From: Brevinematales bacterium
Lineage (GTDB): Bacteria; Spirochaetota; Brevinematia; Brevinematales; JAOACQ01
Direction of reading: 5' to 3'
Assembly: GCA_026417755.1 (NCBI GenBank)
Contig: JAOACQ010000110.1
Coordinates: 1 to 51,064, forward strand
Length of the DNA stretch: 51,064 nt
Under the pieces are notes generated by a model, which was not told the origin of the DNA, ran no database searches, and saw only the letters and a list, made by a program, of their open reading frames with translations. The translations under genes and the position numbers were made by a program. Shown here piece after piece: positions 43,630 through 51,064 of the stretch. Position 1 is the first letter of the stretch; every line of letters begins with the position of its first letter.

Positions 43630-43637
43630 AACTCAAT

Positions 43638-44555
43638 ATGGAAAAAGATATTAAAGATCTATTAAATCTTGACCTATTTGAATTATTAAAAATAGCTAGT
43701 GATAAAAAAAGCAAATATGCAAGAGATATTCATATTTGCTCAATAATAAATGCTAAATCCGGTTTATGCACTGAAAACTGCACTTATTGTGCTCAATCTC
43801 CTTTTAATAAAGCAAAAATAGAAAAATATTCTCTTTTAAATTTTGATAGAATATATGAAGCTGCCTCAAAAACTTATGAAAATGGAATAAGACATTTTGG
43901 AATAGTTACAAGTGGTTATGGATATCCAAAACCAAACAAAGAGTTTGAGGAAATTTTAAATATTATTGTTAAACTGAAAAGCAAGTTACCAGAACTTGAA
44001 ATCTGTGCTTCCTTAGGAATATTAAGTGAGGAAACCGTAAAATTAATTGTTGAGGCACAAATTTCTGAATACAACCATAATCTTCAAGTTATTCCCGAAA
44101 AATATAAATCATTAATTGCTACAACCCACTCCATTGAAGAACGAATCAATACTATCAGGGAATTAAAAAAATACCCCATAAAAGTTTGTTCTGGTGCTAT
44201 AATAGGGCTCGGAGAAACGATGGATGATAGAATAAAACTTGCCTTTTTCCTAAAAGAACTCGATGTAGATATTGTTCCAATAAATGTACTTATTCCTATT
44301 AAAGGAACAAAATTTGAAGATAAAAATTATATCACAGCAATAGAAGTTATAAAAACTTTTGCTATATATAGAATCATCCTTAAAGATAAGATAATAAAAT
44401 TTGCTGCCGGCAGAGAAACTATTATGAAAGATTTTCAAGGGCTTATAATGCTTTCTTCTGCTAATGGATTTCTTACAGGTGGTTATCTCACAACTAGAGG
44501 AAGGAGTATCGAAGAAGATCTTCAATTTTTGAAAGAATTGGACTTTTTTTATTAA
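43638..44555 (+). CDS. bioB: BioB-like radical SAM enzyme with altered site
   Basis: A 305-residue radical SAM protein with the cluster motif CTENCTYC (Cys44, 48, 51) in the BioB context NAKSG...CAQS. It keeps two of the three cysteines that hold the auxiliary iron-sulfur cluster of biotin synthase (Cys123 in EICASLG, Cys184 in KVCSGAIIGLGE) and the cluster arginine (Arg259 in AAGRE). At the third cysteine site it has Gly88 (HFGIVTSG). The dethiobiotin-contacting Asp of YNHNLD is Gln150; Asn216 in VPIN is kept. It may be a variant biotin synthase or an enzyme with another substrate. No other bio gene is nearby. The transcript is probably leaderless. Confidence 0.75.
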   Translation: MEKDIKDLLNLDLFELLKIASDKKSKYARDIHICSIINAKSGLCTENCTYCAQSPFNKAKIEKYSLLNFDRIYEAASKTYENGIRHFGIVTSGYGYPKPNKEFEEILNIIVKLKSKLPELEICASLGILSEETVKLIVEAQISEYNHNLQVIPEKYKSLIATTHSIEERINTIRELKKYPIKVCSGAIIGLGETMDDRIKLAFFLKELDVDIVPINVLIPIKGTKFEDKNYITAIEVIKTFAIYRIILKDKIIKFAAGRETIMKDFQGLIMLSSANGFLTGGYLTTRGRSIEEDLQFLKELDFFY

Positions 44556-44630
44556 AAAACTCTTTTTTATTCTGCAACTTAACTCTTACCCTCTTAAGCA
44601 GTGTGATTGGTATCTTATATATTATAAAAT

Positions 44631-45197
44631 TTACTTTTTAACTTTAATCTCTGTAAAAACTTCGTCTTTTGTCTCGATTATAGCTATCCCTCTTTTTTTG
44701 ATAAAATAAAGGAAATATTCAATTTTGTTAAGTTTTAATTTTGCCTTTATTACCTGAGAGAGTTTTACTTTAGTTATTGGGTGAGTGAACTCGTTATAAT
44801 CCTTTAAGAAGGAAAAATAAATATTTTCTCCTATCTTAATGTCTTTATTAAAATTAATCACTGGAGAAAAGATAAGTATGTTTTCAGTTAACATTCTTTC
44901 ATAAAAATTGTCTTTAATAGCTGAAAGATACACTTCCCTTTCATAATTTGCCCAGAATATTAAGTTTATTTCATTTATATTATTATACTTAATAATCCAA
45001 ACTATCCATATTCCATAATCTTCCCAATTTTCTGGAAGTATAAGTCTTTGTGATAATTCAATACTATTACTTTTCTCTGAAACTAAAGTATACTTAATAT
45101 CACTCCCAACAGGAAAAAAATCATTTTCAGGAAAATTTAATGCAAAAATTTGAGAAACAGCAAAAAAAATAAGTAAAATCTTAATATGAGTTGTCAT
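44631..45197 (-). CDS. Exported hypothetical protein
   Basis: A 188-residue protein with a signal peptide (about 1-19, ending IFALN) and a beta-rich body beginning FPENDFFPVGSDIKYTLV. I do not recognise a family; the beginning recalls DUF3108-like periplasmic proteins, but weakly. It starts inside the last codons of the TPR gene (17-base overlap), with a GAAGAG site, so the two genes are coupled. It is probably periplasmic or lipid-associated; the last part is rich in Lys and Ile. Confidence 0.6.
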   Translation of the reverse strand: MTTHIKILLIFFAVSQIFALNFPENDFFPVGSDIKYTLVSEKSNSIELSQRLILPENWEDYGIWIVWIIKYNNINEINLIFWANYEREVYLSAIKDNFYERMLTENILIFSPVINFNKDIKIGENIYFSFLKDYNEFTHPITKVKLSQVIKAKLKLNKIEYFLYFIKKRGIAIIETKDEVFTEIKVKK

Positions 45198-46314
45198 GGA
45201 ACTCTTCAATCTCACTTTCTATATTTTCTATTGTAGAATTTGCAAGTTGAGAAGTAAAATCCTGCCTATCATTAAAAATAGCTGAATATTTCTCATAAAC
45301 TTCAAAAGTTTTTTCTTTCTGTCCAGCATTTTCATATATTTTTGCAAGCAAAATGACGATTCTTGGGTCATTGGGAAATTTACCTAAATATTCTTCACAA
45401 AGATTAATCCCTTTTTTCCACTCTTTCTTTTCCATATAAATTCTTATCAATCCTATAACGGCATACCTTGATGGATTCTCTTTCATAATTTCAGTATAAA
45501 TGTTTTCTGCTTCATCATATTTTGATAACCTTGTATAACAATCTGCAAGCCTCGTTGCTATCCTATCATTTCTTGGATCATTGTTGTATAATTTTTTCCA
45601 ATACTTCAAGGCATCTCTATATCTTCTTTTTCCTCTTAAAGCATCCGCTATACCATACAATGCATAAAAATTGTTTCTATCTATCTCGAGGGCTTTCTGA
45701 TAATAGTCTATAGCTTTATCAAACTGTTTCCAGTTTCTATAAATATTTCCAACCATAGTAAGTATATTAATAAATTTTGGATTAATCTCAAGCAATGTCT
45801 TCCAGTATTCAAGTGCACGATTATACTTTTTATGTTTGTAATATAGATCCCCTATTCCCATAAGGGCAAATTTATTCTTTGGATTTATATTTAAAGCCAT
45901 AAGATAATATTTTTCGGCACTTTCATAGTCATTCTTTTTTCTGTAAGCATCAGCAATTCTTGTAATTACCAGATAATCGTTTGGTTCTATTTCAAGAAGT
46001 TTAAACCAGTAAAAAAGTGCCTTGTCCCAATCCTTAAGCCCTCTATAACTATCAGCAAGCCCAGCCAACGCCGATTTAAAGTTTGGTTCTAATGATAGTA
46101 TTTCCTCATAAATTGGGATTGCTTCCTCAAAATATAGTTGTTCTCTAAGAGAATCTGCATATCCCAACTTAGCTTTTATGATAAGATCTTTATCATCAAT
46201 TTTATCTTTCTCAAGGCTTGATAAAATATCAGTAAATAATTTTTGACTTTCTTCAAATTCCTGTTCCTTTAATAAATTATAAGCCTTTTCTAATTTTTCA
46301 ATCAAACTTTCCAT
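45181..46314 (-). CDS. TPR protein
   Basis: A 377-residue soluble protein composed of about ten tetratricopeptide repeats from end to end (units such as ALFYWFKLLEIEPNDYLVITRIADAYRKKNDYESAEKYYLMAL). Such superhelices are binding scaffolds; the partner is unknown. There is no signal peptide. A good GGAGGT site precedes the ATG. It is 18 bases downstream of the phosphorylase gene and so probably on the same transcript, though no functional link to glycogen is evident. Regular repeat units make the assignment firm. Confidence 0.88.
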   Translation of the reverse strand: MESLIEKLEKAYNLLKEQEFEESQKLFTDILSSLEKDKIDDKDLIIKAKLGYADSLREQLYFEEAIPIYEEILSLEPNFKSALAGLADSYRGLKDWDKALFYWFKLLEIEPNDYLVITRIADAYRKKNDYESAEKYYLMALNINPKNKFALMGIGDLYYKHKKYNRALEYWKTLLEINPKFINILTMVGNIYRNWKQFDKAIDYYQKALEIDRNNFYALYGIADALRGKRRYRDALKYWKKLYNNDPRNDRIATRLADCYTRLSKYDEAENIYTEIMKENPSRYAVIGLIRIYMEKKEWKKGINLCEEYLGKFPNDPRIVILLAKIYENAGQKEKTFEVYEKYSAIFNDRQDFTSQLANSTIENIESEIEEFHDNSY

Positions 46315-46332
46315 TTTGTTACCTCCAATAAA

Positions 46333-48912
46333 TTAATTCAACCAATATACAAGCCCCATCTCATAAGGATGTGATAGATATCTGTTAAATGGCACAACCC
46401 TTATAGTAAACTCATATCTACCCCCATTCTCAGGCTTAAGAGTCGTAGAGAATCTTGCCCGTCCATTTCCCAACTCTTCTTTTTTATCCATTACCGCTAC
46501 AAGATTATCTACTATAACTTTCCCTTTATCATCTATTTTTCTATAGAAAACTTCCACATTAACATCTTCACTTTTTATTCCCCCAAGTCTGACAATTGCA
46601 GAAATCTCTATACCGTTTGCTATAGTAGTTTCGATTGTATCTCCTGTCGGTTTTACAGAATCAATTTCTATAGAAATATTGTTCCATAGATTTGTAATAT
46701 AATTTTTCCACAATGTAATCTCTTTCGATATCTTATAGTTGTCTTTTTTAAATTCCTCTTCCTGCCTTATAGAAGGAACATAAAGTTTCTGTGTATATTC
46801 CTTAACCATTCTATCCGGACTGAAATTTGGCAACACTGTTTTAATGGATTCTTTCATCTTTTTAACCCCTTTGATGGGAATATTTTTTTCATTTCTTTCA
46901 TAATAGAGTGGTATAATTTCTTTCTCAAGTTTACTATAAATATCAAGAGCATCTTCCCTATCCTGGAGTTCTTGGTCTGGATAATCAATATCCCTCCCTA
47001 TAGACCAACCACATTCTGGATTCATTGCAAAAGCCTCTCGCCACCAACCATCCAGGACACTAAAGTTTATAATACCGTTTACAGGCCCTTTCTGTCCACT
47101 TGTCCCACTTGCCTCAAGAGGCCTTCGAGGAGTATTGAGCCATATATCAACCCCTTGAACAAGATACCTGGCAACATTAAGATCATAATCCTCAACAAAG
47201 AATATCTTACCTTTAAAACCAGTTTGTTTTGCAAGATCAAAAATCTGTTTTATAAATTGTTGGCCGGGTGTATCTTTAGGGTGAGCTTTACCTGCAAAAA
47301 CGATCTGAAGAGGCATATCAGGATTATTAAGTATCTTTTTAATCCTCTCAATATCTTTAAAAATCAAAATTGCTCTTTTATATGTTGCAAATCTCCTTGC
47401 AAATCCTATAGTAAGAACATCAGGACTCAACAATTCTCCTAGTTCATCTTCTATTTCAACATATGAAACACCATGTCTTATCCATTCTTCTTTTGCTCTC
47501 TTTCTGACAAAATCCACCATCTTAATCTTTAATTTTTTATGAACTTCCCACAACTCCTCATCGGGTATAGAATCAATCTTATTAAAAAATTCCTTATTGT
47601 TTAAATTTTCTTTCCAGTTTTTACCTAAGTATTTGTCAAATAGGAATGACATTTCAGGTGCAAGCCAGCTTTCAGTATGAACTCCATTTGTAATATGAGT
47701 TATAGGATTTTGTTCAGCTGGAATTTGCTCCCAAACTTTCTGCCAGAGTTTCCTTGAAACGTGTCCGTGAAGCTCACTTACACCATTTGCCCTTCCAGCA
47801 AGTTTCAAGGCTAAAACAGTTAAACTAAAAATCTGATAACCATGTGGATCTATTTCTTTTCCAAGATCCATAAATTCATTCTCTGAAATTTTTACACTTT
47901 CCCAATACTGCTTAAAATATTTAGCTTGAAGTTGAAGAGGAAACGCATCATTACCGGCTGGGACAGGAGTATGAGTTGTAAATATTGTGCTTGATCTGAT
48001 GTAATTTAAGGCTTCGTAGAAACTAAGATTATTATTAACTACTAATTCTCTTATTCTTTCAAGCCCCAGAAAAACAGAGTGCCCTTCATTCATATGCCAT
48101 ATATCAGGGTTGTACCCAAGTTCTCTTAAAGCCTTTACACCACCCATCCCAAGAAATATTTCCTGGGTGATTCTCATTTCCTGGTCTCCACCATAAAGCT
48201 GAGAAGTAAACCATCTATCTTCTTCTCTATTTTCTGGAACGTTTGTATCAAGAAGAATCAAAGTTACTCTTCCAACATTAACTTTCCAGATATTTGCAAA
48301 AACTTTTCTTCCCGGTAAATCAACCGAAATACGTGCCTGCTTGCCATCCTTCATTACTTTCTGCAAAGGAAGTTGGCTAAAATCAAGATTATAATAAATA
48401 GCCTCCTGCCAACCTTCTGGATTTATTCTCTGGGTAAAATAACCCTGTTTATAAAGTAAACCAACTCCAACAAGAGGAAGACCAATGTCACTGGCACTTT
48501 TAAGATGATCACCCGCAAGAACACCAAGCCCACCAGAGTAGATAGTGAGGGATTCATGAAAACCATATTCTGCAGAAAAATAGGCTACGAGTTTATTTTT
48601 ATACTCAGGAAAATTTTTGTTAAACCAGGTATTTTCTTCATTTATATAATTATCAAATTCTTTACAAACCTTTTCATATAACTCCAAATAACTTTTGTCT
48701 TCTGAAACCCTAACAAGTGATTTTTGATCTATTTCAAGAAGAAATTTAACAGGGTTATGATAAACCCTTTCCCACAAATCAGGATCAATTCTGATAAAAA
48801 GTTGTTGAGCATCATAATTCCATACCCACCAGAGATTATACGCAAGTTCCTTAATTCTTGAAATGTTTTGTGGTAGAGAAGGTTCTACTTTAAGAGTCCC
48901 CACATATTTCAT
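46333..48912 (-). CDS. glgP: Alpha-glucan (glycogen) phosphorylase
   Basis: An 859-residue GT35 phosphorylase of the short, DUF3417-containing type. It releases glucose 1-phosphate from alpha-1,4-glucan with a pyridoxal phosphate cofactor. A DUF3417-like N-terminus (NISRIKELAYNLWWVWN) is followed by AYFSAEYGFHESLTIYSGGLGVLAGDHLKSASD, TTHTPVPAGND, FAGKAHPKD and the PLP-site region EASGTSGQKGPVNG. The C-terminus has a beta-sandwich extension. The start at 48912 (MKYVGTLKVEP) was preferred because the domain begins there. It feeds glucose units to glycolysis, matching pgk and tpiA in this window. Confidence 0.95.
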   Translation of the reverse strand: MKYVGTLKVEPSLPQNISRIKELAYNLWWVWNYDAQQLFIRIDPDLWERVYHNPVKFLLEIDQKSLVRVSEDKSYLELYEKVCKEFDNYINEENTWFNKNFPEYKNKLVAYFSAEYGFHESLTIYSGGLGVLAGDHLKSASDIGLPLVGVGLLYKQGYFTQRINPEGWQEAIYYNLDFSQLPLQKVMKDGKQARISVDLPGRKVFANIWKVNVGRVTLILLDTNVPENREEDRWFTSQLYGGDQEMRITQEIFLGMGGVKALRELGYNPDIWHMNEGHSVFLGLERIRELVVNNNLSFYEALNYIRSSTIFTTHTPVPAGNDAFPLQLQAKYFKQYWESVKISENEFMDLGKEIDPHGYQIFSLTVLALKLAGRANGVSELHGHVSRKLWQKVWEQIPAEQNPITHITNGVHTESWLAPEMSFLFDKYLGKNWKENLNNKEFFNKIDSIPDEELWEVHKKLKIKMVDFVRKRAKEEWIRHGVSYVEIEDELGELLSPDVLTIGFARRFATYKRAILIFKDIERIKKILNNPDMPLQIVFAGKAHPKDTPGQQFIKQIFDLAKQTGFKGKIFFVEDYDLNVARYLVQGVDIWLNTPRRPLEASGTSGQKGPVNGIINFSVLDGWWREAFAMNPECGWSIGRDIDYPDQELQDREDALDIYSKLEKEIIPLYYERNEKNIPIKGVKKMKESIKTVLPNFSPDRMVKEYTQKLYVPSIRQEEEFKKDNYKISKEITLWKNYITNLWNNISIEIDSVKPTGDTIETTIANGIEISAIVRLGGIKSEDVNVEVFYRKIDDKGKVIVDNLVAVMDKKEELGNGRARFSTTLKPENGGRYEFTIRVVPFNRYLSHPYEMGLVYWLN

Positions 48913-48991
48913 ATAAACCCCTATAATAAAGACTATAAATAATTCTAACAAATATTTTACAATAAATCAATCGTTTTTGCAAAAATAGTTC

Positions 48992-51064
48992 CTATTTAAT
49001 TTTCCTTATCAAATAGACATATTCAATAATTTCAAGAAATACCAACTCAAGTTCAAGAAAATTTAATTTTTCTTTTTTGAAAAAATATTCAAAAAAACCT
49101 TTAACAAATGGATTTAAATTAATAGAAATTTGAGAAAAAATGTTGAAAAAATTTCTTTGAATATTTTTGAGGGTTAAATTTTTCTTATCAATTATGTTTT
49201 GAATTATTGAATTTTTCATTTCTTTTAATACTCTTTTGTCCTGAATGTTAATTAAATTACTACACATAAGTTTAAACGCCTTTTTGATAGTAGATATAAG
49301 TAACTTTTCTTTTTCATCTTCATCTTCAACACTTGCAAAATTATAAAATGTTTTCTTAACATCAAATAATATTGATAAATAAAATAAAATTTCATTCTTA
49401 ATCAGCTCATCCTTAATTTTTGAGTATCTTTTTAAGATAACCGGTATTGATTCAAGAACCTTTCCCCTTGAAAGAATTTCAAGGTAAACAAGAAACAAAC
49501 TTATATCCTCTTCATTTTTTATTTTTTCAAGAGCCATTTTTTTGACTTCTATATTTATCATAAAGGCAAGAGAATGTAAAGATTCCATTTTCAACGTTTT
49601 GTGGGGTGTATTTTCTGCTATCTTTAACAGAAAATTTCTGCATTCATCATAATTATAATTAGCAAGTGCCGACAGAATTTCCTTCTTTTCAAGATAAGAA
49701 GCATTCTTGTAGTATTTCATAAGTACTGACGCTGCTTGAAATGTTGTTATTTTAGCAAGGTTTCTTATGGCAGCAATTCTTACCTCATGATCCATATCAT
49801 AAAGCAATTTACTAAGTGGAACAACTCCTATAGAAGACTTGGTTTCACCTATATTTTCAGCCAACTTTATCCTTGACGGTATTCGAGGAATAAAACTTGA
49901 AACAAATATTCTATATATTACAGTTGCAAAATCTGGTCTTAAGATTACATCGCGGATAGAAAATTCTCCAAGAGACTTTTCAGATTCAACATATTCAGGA
50001 AACAAAACTAATCCTATAAGAATTAAAATTGCAGTAGTAAAAAATACAAAAATTGTAGAGTAAAACTCTTTACCAAATATGTAAAACAGAGGCTTACCAT
50101 ACAAATCTGTCAAATATCCACCAATTATTGGAGCAATTATTGCAAAAAATGAATTAATTGAGTTAAATACAGCTATATAAAGGGACCTGTTTTTTATAGG
50201 AGAAATGGAAAGGGAAGTATTAAATGTCCCCAAAATCCACCCAGCCGAAAAGAAATTTTGAATGAAAACAATCAATCCGAGCAATACGATATTATCTCTA
50301 TGTAAGAAATTAACAATTATTGGGGGAAAAATTAAGGAGAAAAGGCATATTTTTATTATAAACTTATTTCCACCAATTTCAGAAAGTTTACCAAAAAACA
50401 GATAGCCAAATATTCCAAAAATTATACCTGCTGCCGTAAAGTATGAAAGAAAAGATGGGGAAATTTTCAAATAATCAAGATAATAAACATTGAAAAACGG
50501 ATTGGAAAGTAATAAGGCAAAATTAAAAAAAGAAACCATTCCAACAAATTTTAAAAAATTTGTATCTTTAAATATATTTTTATAACTTACAAGAAAAGGT
50601 TCATTATAAAACTCATTCTTTTTTGGTTCATACTGAAAAAAAAGAGTTAAAGTCCCAAGAACTACAGCTAAGAAAGCAATTGAATAAACGAGAATATAAT
50701 TATTTTTATCATTATTATTTTTAAGTATAAATCCTGCAACTAAAACAGCAATTATACCTGCAACATTAGACAATGAATTACGAAATGCAAAATATCCTCC
50801 TCTCTTTTCTTCAGGCACAATATCTGCCATCCAGGTACTCCACCCTGTCCCGGCAAAAGACATTGAAAATGATGCAATGATTAAAATAAATATAATTAAA
50901 TAAAGAGGCGTTGATTTAAAAGGAACTCCAAGGAGTAAAAACATTGAAAAGATAAATAAACTCCTACCTATAAAAGAGGTCGCAATAACTATAGGCTTCC
51001 TTCTTGATATATTCCTTGTTAAGGCACCAGATATTGGCTGCAAAACGTTTACAAAGTATAATAA
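48992..51064 (-). CDS. MFS transporter with C-terminal HEAT repeats (partial)
   Basis: A partial gene running off the right edge: the reading frame stays open to the last base, and the visible part starts at the second membrane helix (QPISGALTRNISRRKP is the loop after it). About ten more membrane helices of an MFS carrier follow (roughly 380 residues), then a helical C-terminal region with HEAT-like repeats (PLSKLLYDMDHEVRIAAIRNLAKI..., KKEILSALANYNYDECRNFLLKIAENTPHKTLKMESLHSLAF). The fusion resembles MFS/nucleotide-transporter-HEAT proteins of some bacteria. The substrate is unknown. Glycogen phosphorylase follows 79 bases downstream. Confidence 0.83.
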   Translation of the reverse strand, partial: LLYFVNVLQPISGALTRNISRRKPIVIATSFIGRSLFIFSMFLLLGVPFKSTPLYLIIFILIIASFSMSFAGTGWSTWMADIVPEEKRGGYFAFRNSLSNVAGIIAVLVAGFILKNNNDKNNYILVYSIAFLAVVLGTLTLFFQYEPKKNEFYNEPFLVSYKNIFKDTNFLKFVGMVSFFNFALLLSNPFFNVYYLDYLKISPSFLSYFTAAGIIFGIFGYLFFGKLSEIGGNKFIIKICLFSLIFPPIIVNFLHRDNIVLLGLIVFIQNFFSAGWILGTFNTSLSISPIKNRSLYIAVFNSINSFFAIIAPIIGGYLTDLYGKPLFYIFGKEFYSTIFVFFTTAILILIGLVLFPEYVESEKSLGEFSIRDVILRPDFATVIYRIFVSSFIPRIPSRIKLAENIGETKSSIGVVPLSKLLYDMDHEVRIAAIRNLAKITTFQAASVLMKYYKNASYLEKKEILSALANYNYDECRNFLLKIAENTPHKTLKMESLHSLAFMINIEVKKMALEKIKNEEDISLFLVYLEILSRGKVLESIPVILKRYSKIKDELIKNEILFYLSILFDVKKTFYNFASVEDEDEKEKLLISTIKKAFKLMCSNLINIQDKRVLKEMKNSIIQNIIDKKNLTLKNIQRNFFNIFSQISINLNPFVKGFFEYFFKKEKLNFLELELVFLEIIEYVYLIRKIK

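Noticed and set aside
1-51064. CRISPR arrays, insertion sequences, prophage or integrase genes
   Set aside because: No regularly spaced repeats, transposase or integrase sequence was found; the region reads as ordinary core chromosome with a few unusual genes.

Overview
The window is strongly AT-rich bacterial chromosome, densely packed and without phage, transposase or CRISPR signal. The genes point to a flagellated diderm: a FliJ / lytic transglycosylase / MotE-like cluster, an AsmA-like protein, a TonB C-terminal protein, lipoproteins and a CsgG-like protein with a probable outer-membrane barrel. The FliJ-MotE(FlbB)-like arrangement and the many TPR and lytic-transglycosylase proteins recall spirochaetes or another deep-branching, sugar-fermenting lineage. 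That placement is inference; no rRNA or marker here settles it. Vegetative promoters are easy to read, and several match TTGACA-N17-TATAAT exactly.

Layout. 1-4.1 kb (minus): a xylose-type ABC importer (xylF-xylG-xylH, the last cut by the window edge), preceded by a regulator made of one XylG-like ABC domain fused to a LuxR-type helix-turn-helix. 4.1-5.9 kb (minus): fliJ, an SLT transglycosylase and a motE/flbB-like gene, ending in that regulator. 6-8 kb (plus): pgk-tpiA. 8.2-17.8 kb: a small protein, an AsmA-like protein, a radical SAM protein, a TonB-like protein, a methyltransferase, a large secreted GH57-like protein, an NtrC-type regulator and a small membrane protein. 17.9-23.4 kb: tRNA-Ala, a possible haem-NO-binding-like protein, a parvulin lipoprotein, yejB-yejE, ogt, tRNA-Ser and a TM1266-like ACT protein. 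23.4-28.3 kb (minus): a second complete xylFGH operon, again headed by an ABC-LuxR fusion. 28.3-32 kb (minus): ComEC-like, CsgG-like, DUF190, crcB and a zinc-ribbon membrane protein. 32.3-36 kb: a large lytic transglycosylase, an SPFH protein and a thermonuclease. 36-43.2 kb: the division and wall genes ddl, ftsQ, ftsA, ftsZ and murF, with recQ opposing. 43.3-51 kb: a small Cys protein, a BioB-like radical SAM enzyme, an unknown protein, a TPR protein, alpha-glucan phosphorylase and an MFS-HEAT protein cut by the right edge.

The most unusual content is the pair of ABC-LuxR fusions. Each is the gene just upstream of a xylF operon. Each looks like the N-terminal half of XylG with its second ABC domain replaced by a DNA-binding domain. 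One keeps most nucleotide-binding motifs; the other has lost Walker A and altered Walker B, so it is a likely pseudo-ATPase. Both xylF genes have the same promoter layout (TTGACA-N16-TAAAAT) with TCACC/GGTGA-type repeats touching the -35 box, a natural candidate operator. I infer a transporter-derived transcription factor that reports sugar or transporter state to the importer promoter, in effect a one-protein version of the known MalK-MalT link.

Other points worth checking are hairpins between xylF and xylG in both operons, a secreted GH57-like protein with altered motifs, a BioB-like enzyme lacking one auxiliary-cluster Cys and a substrate-contacting Asp, three probable leaderless transcripts, and tight convergent gene pairs that share palindromes or terminators. 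No gene-free stretch exceeds about 300 bases.
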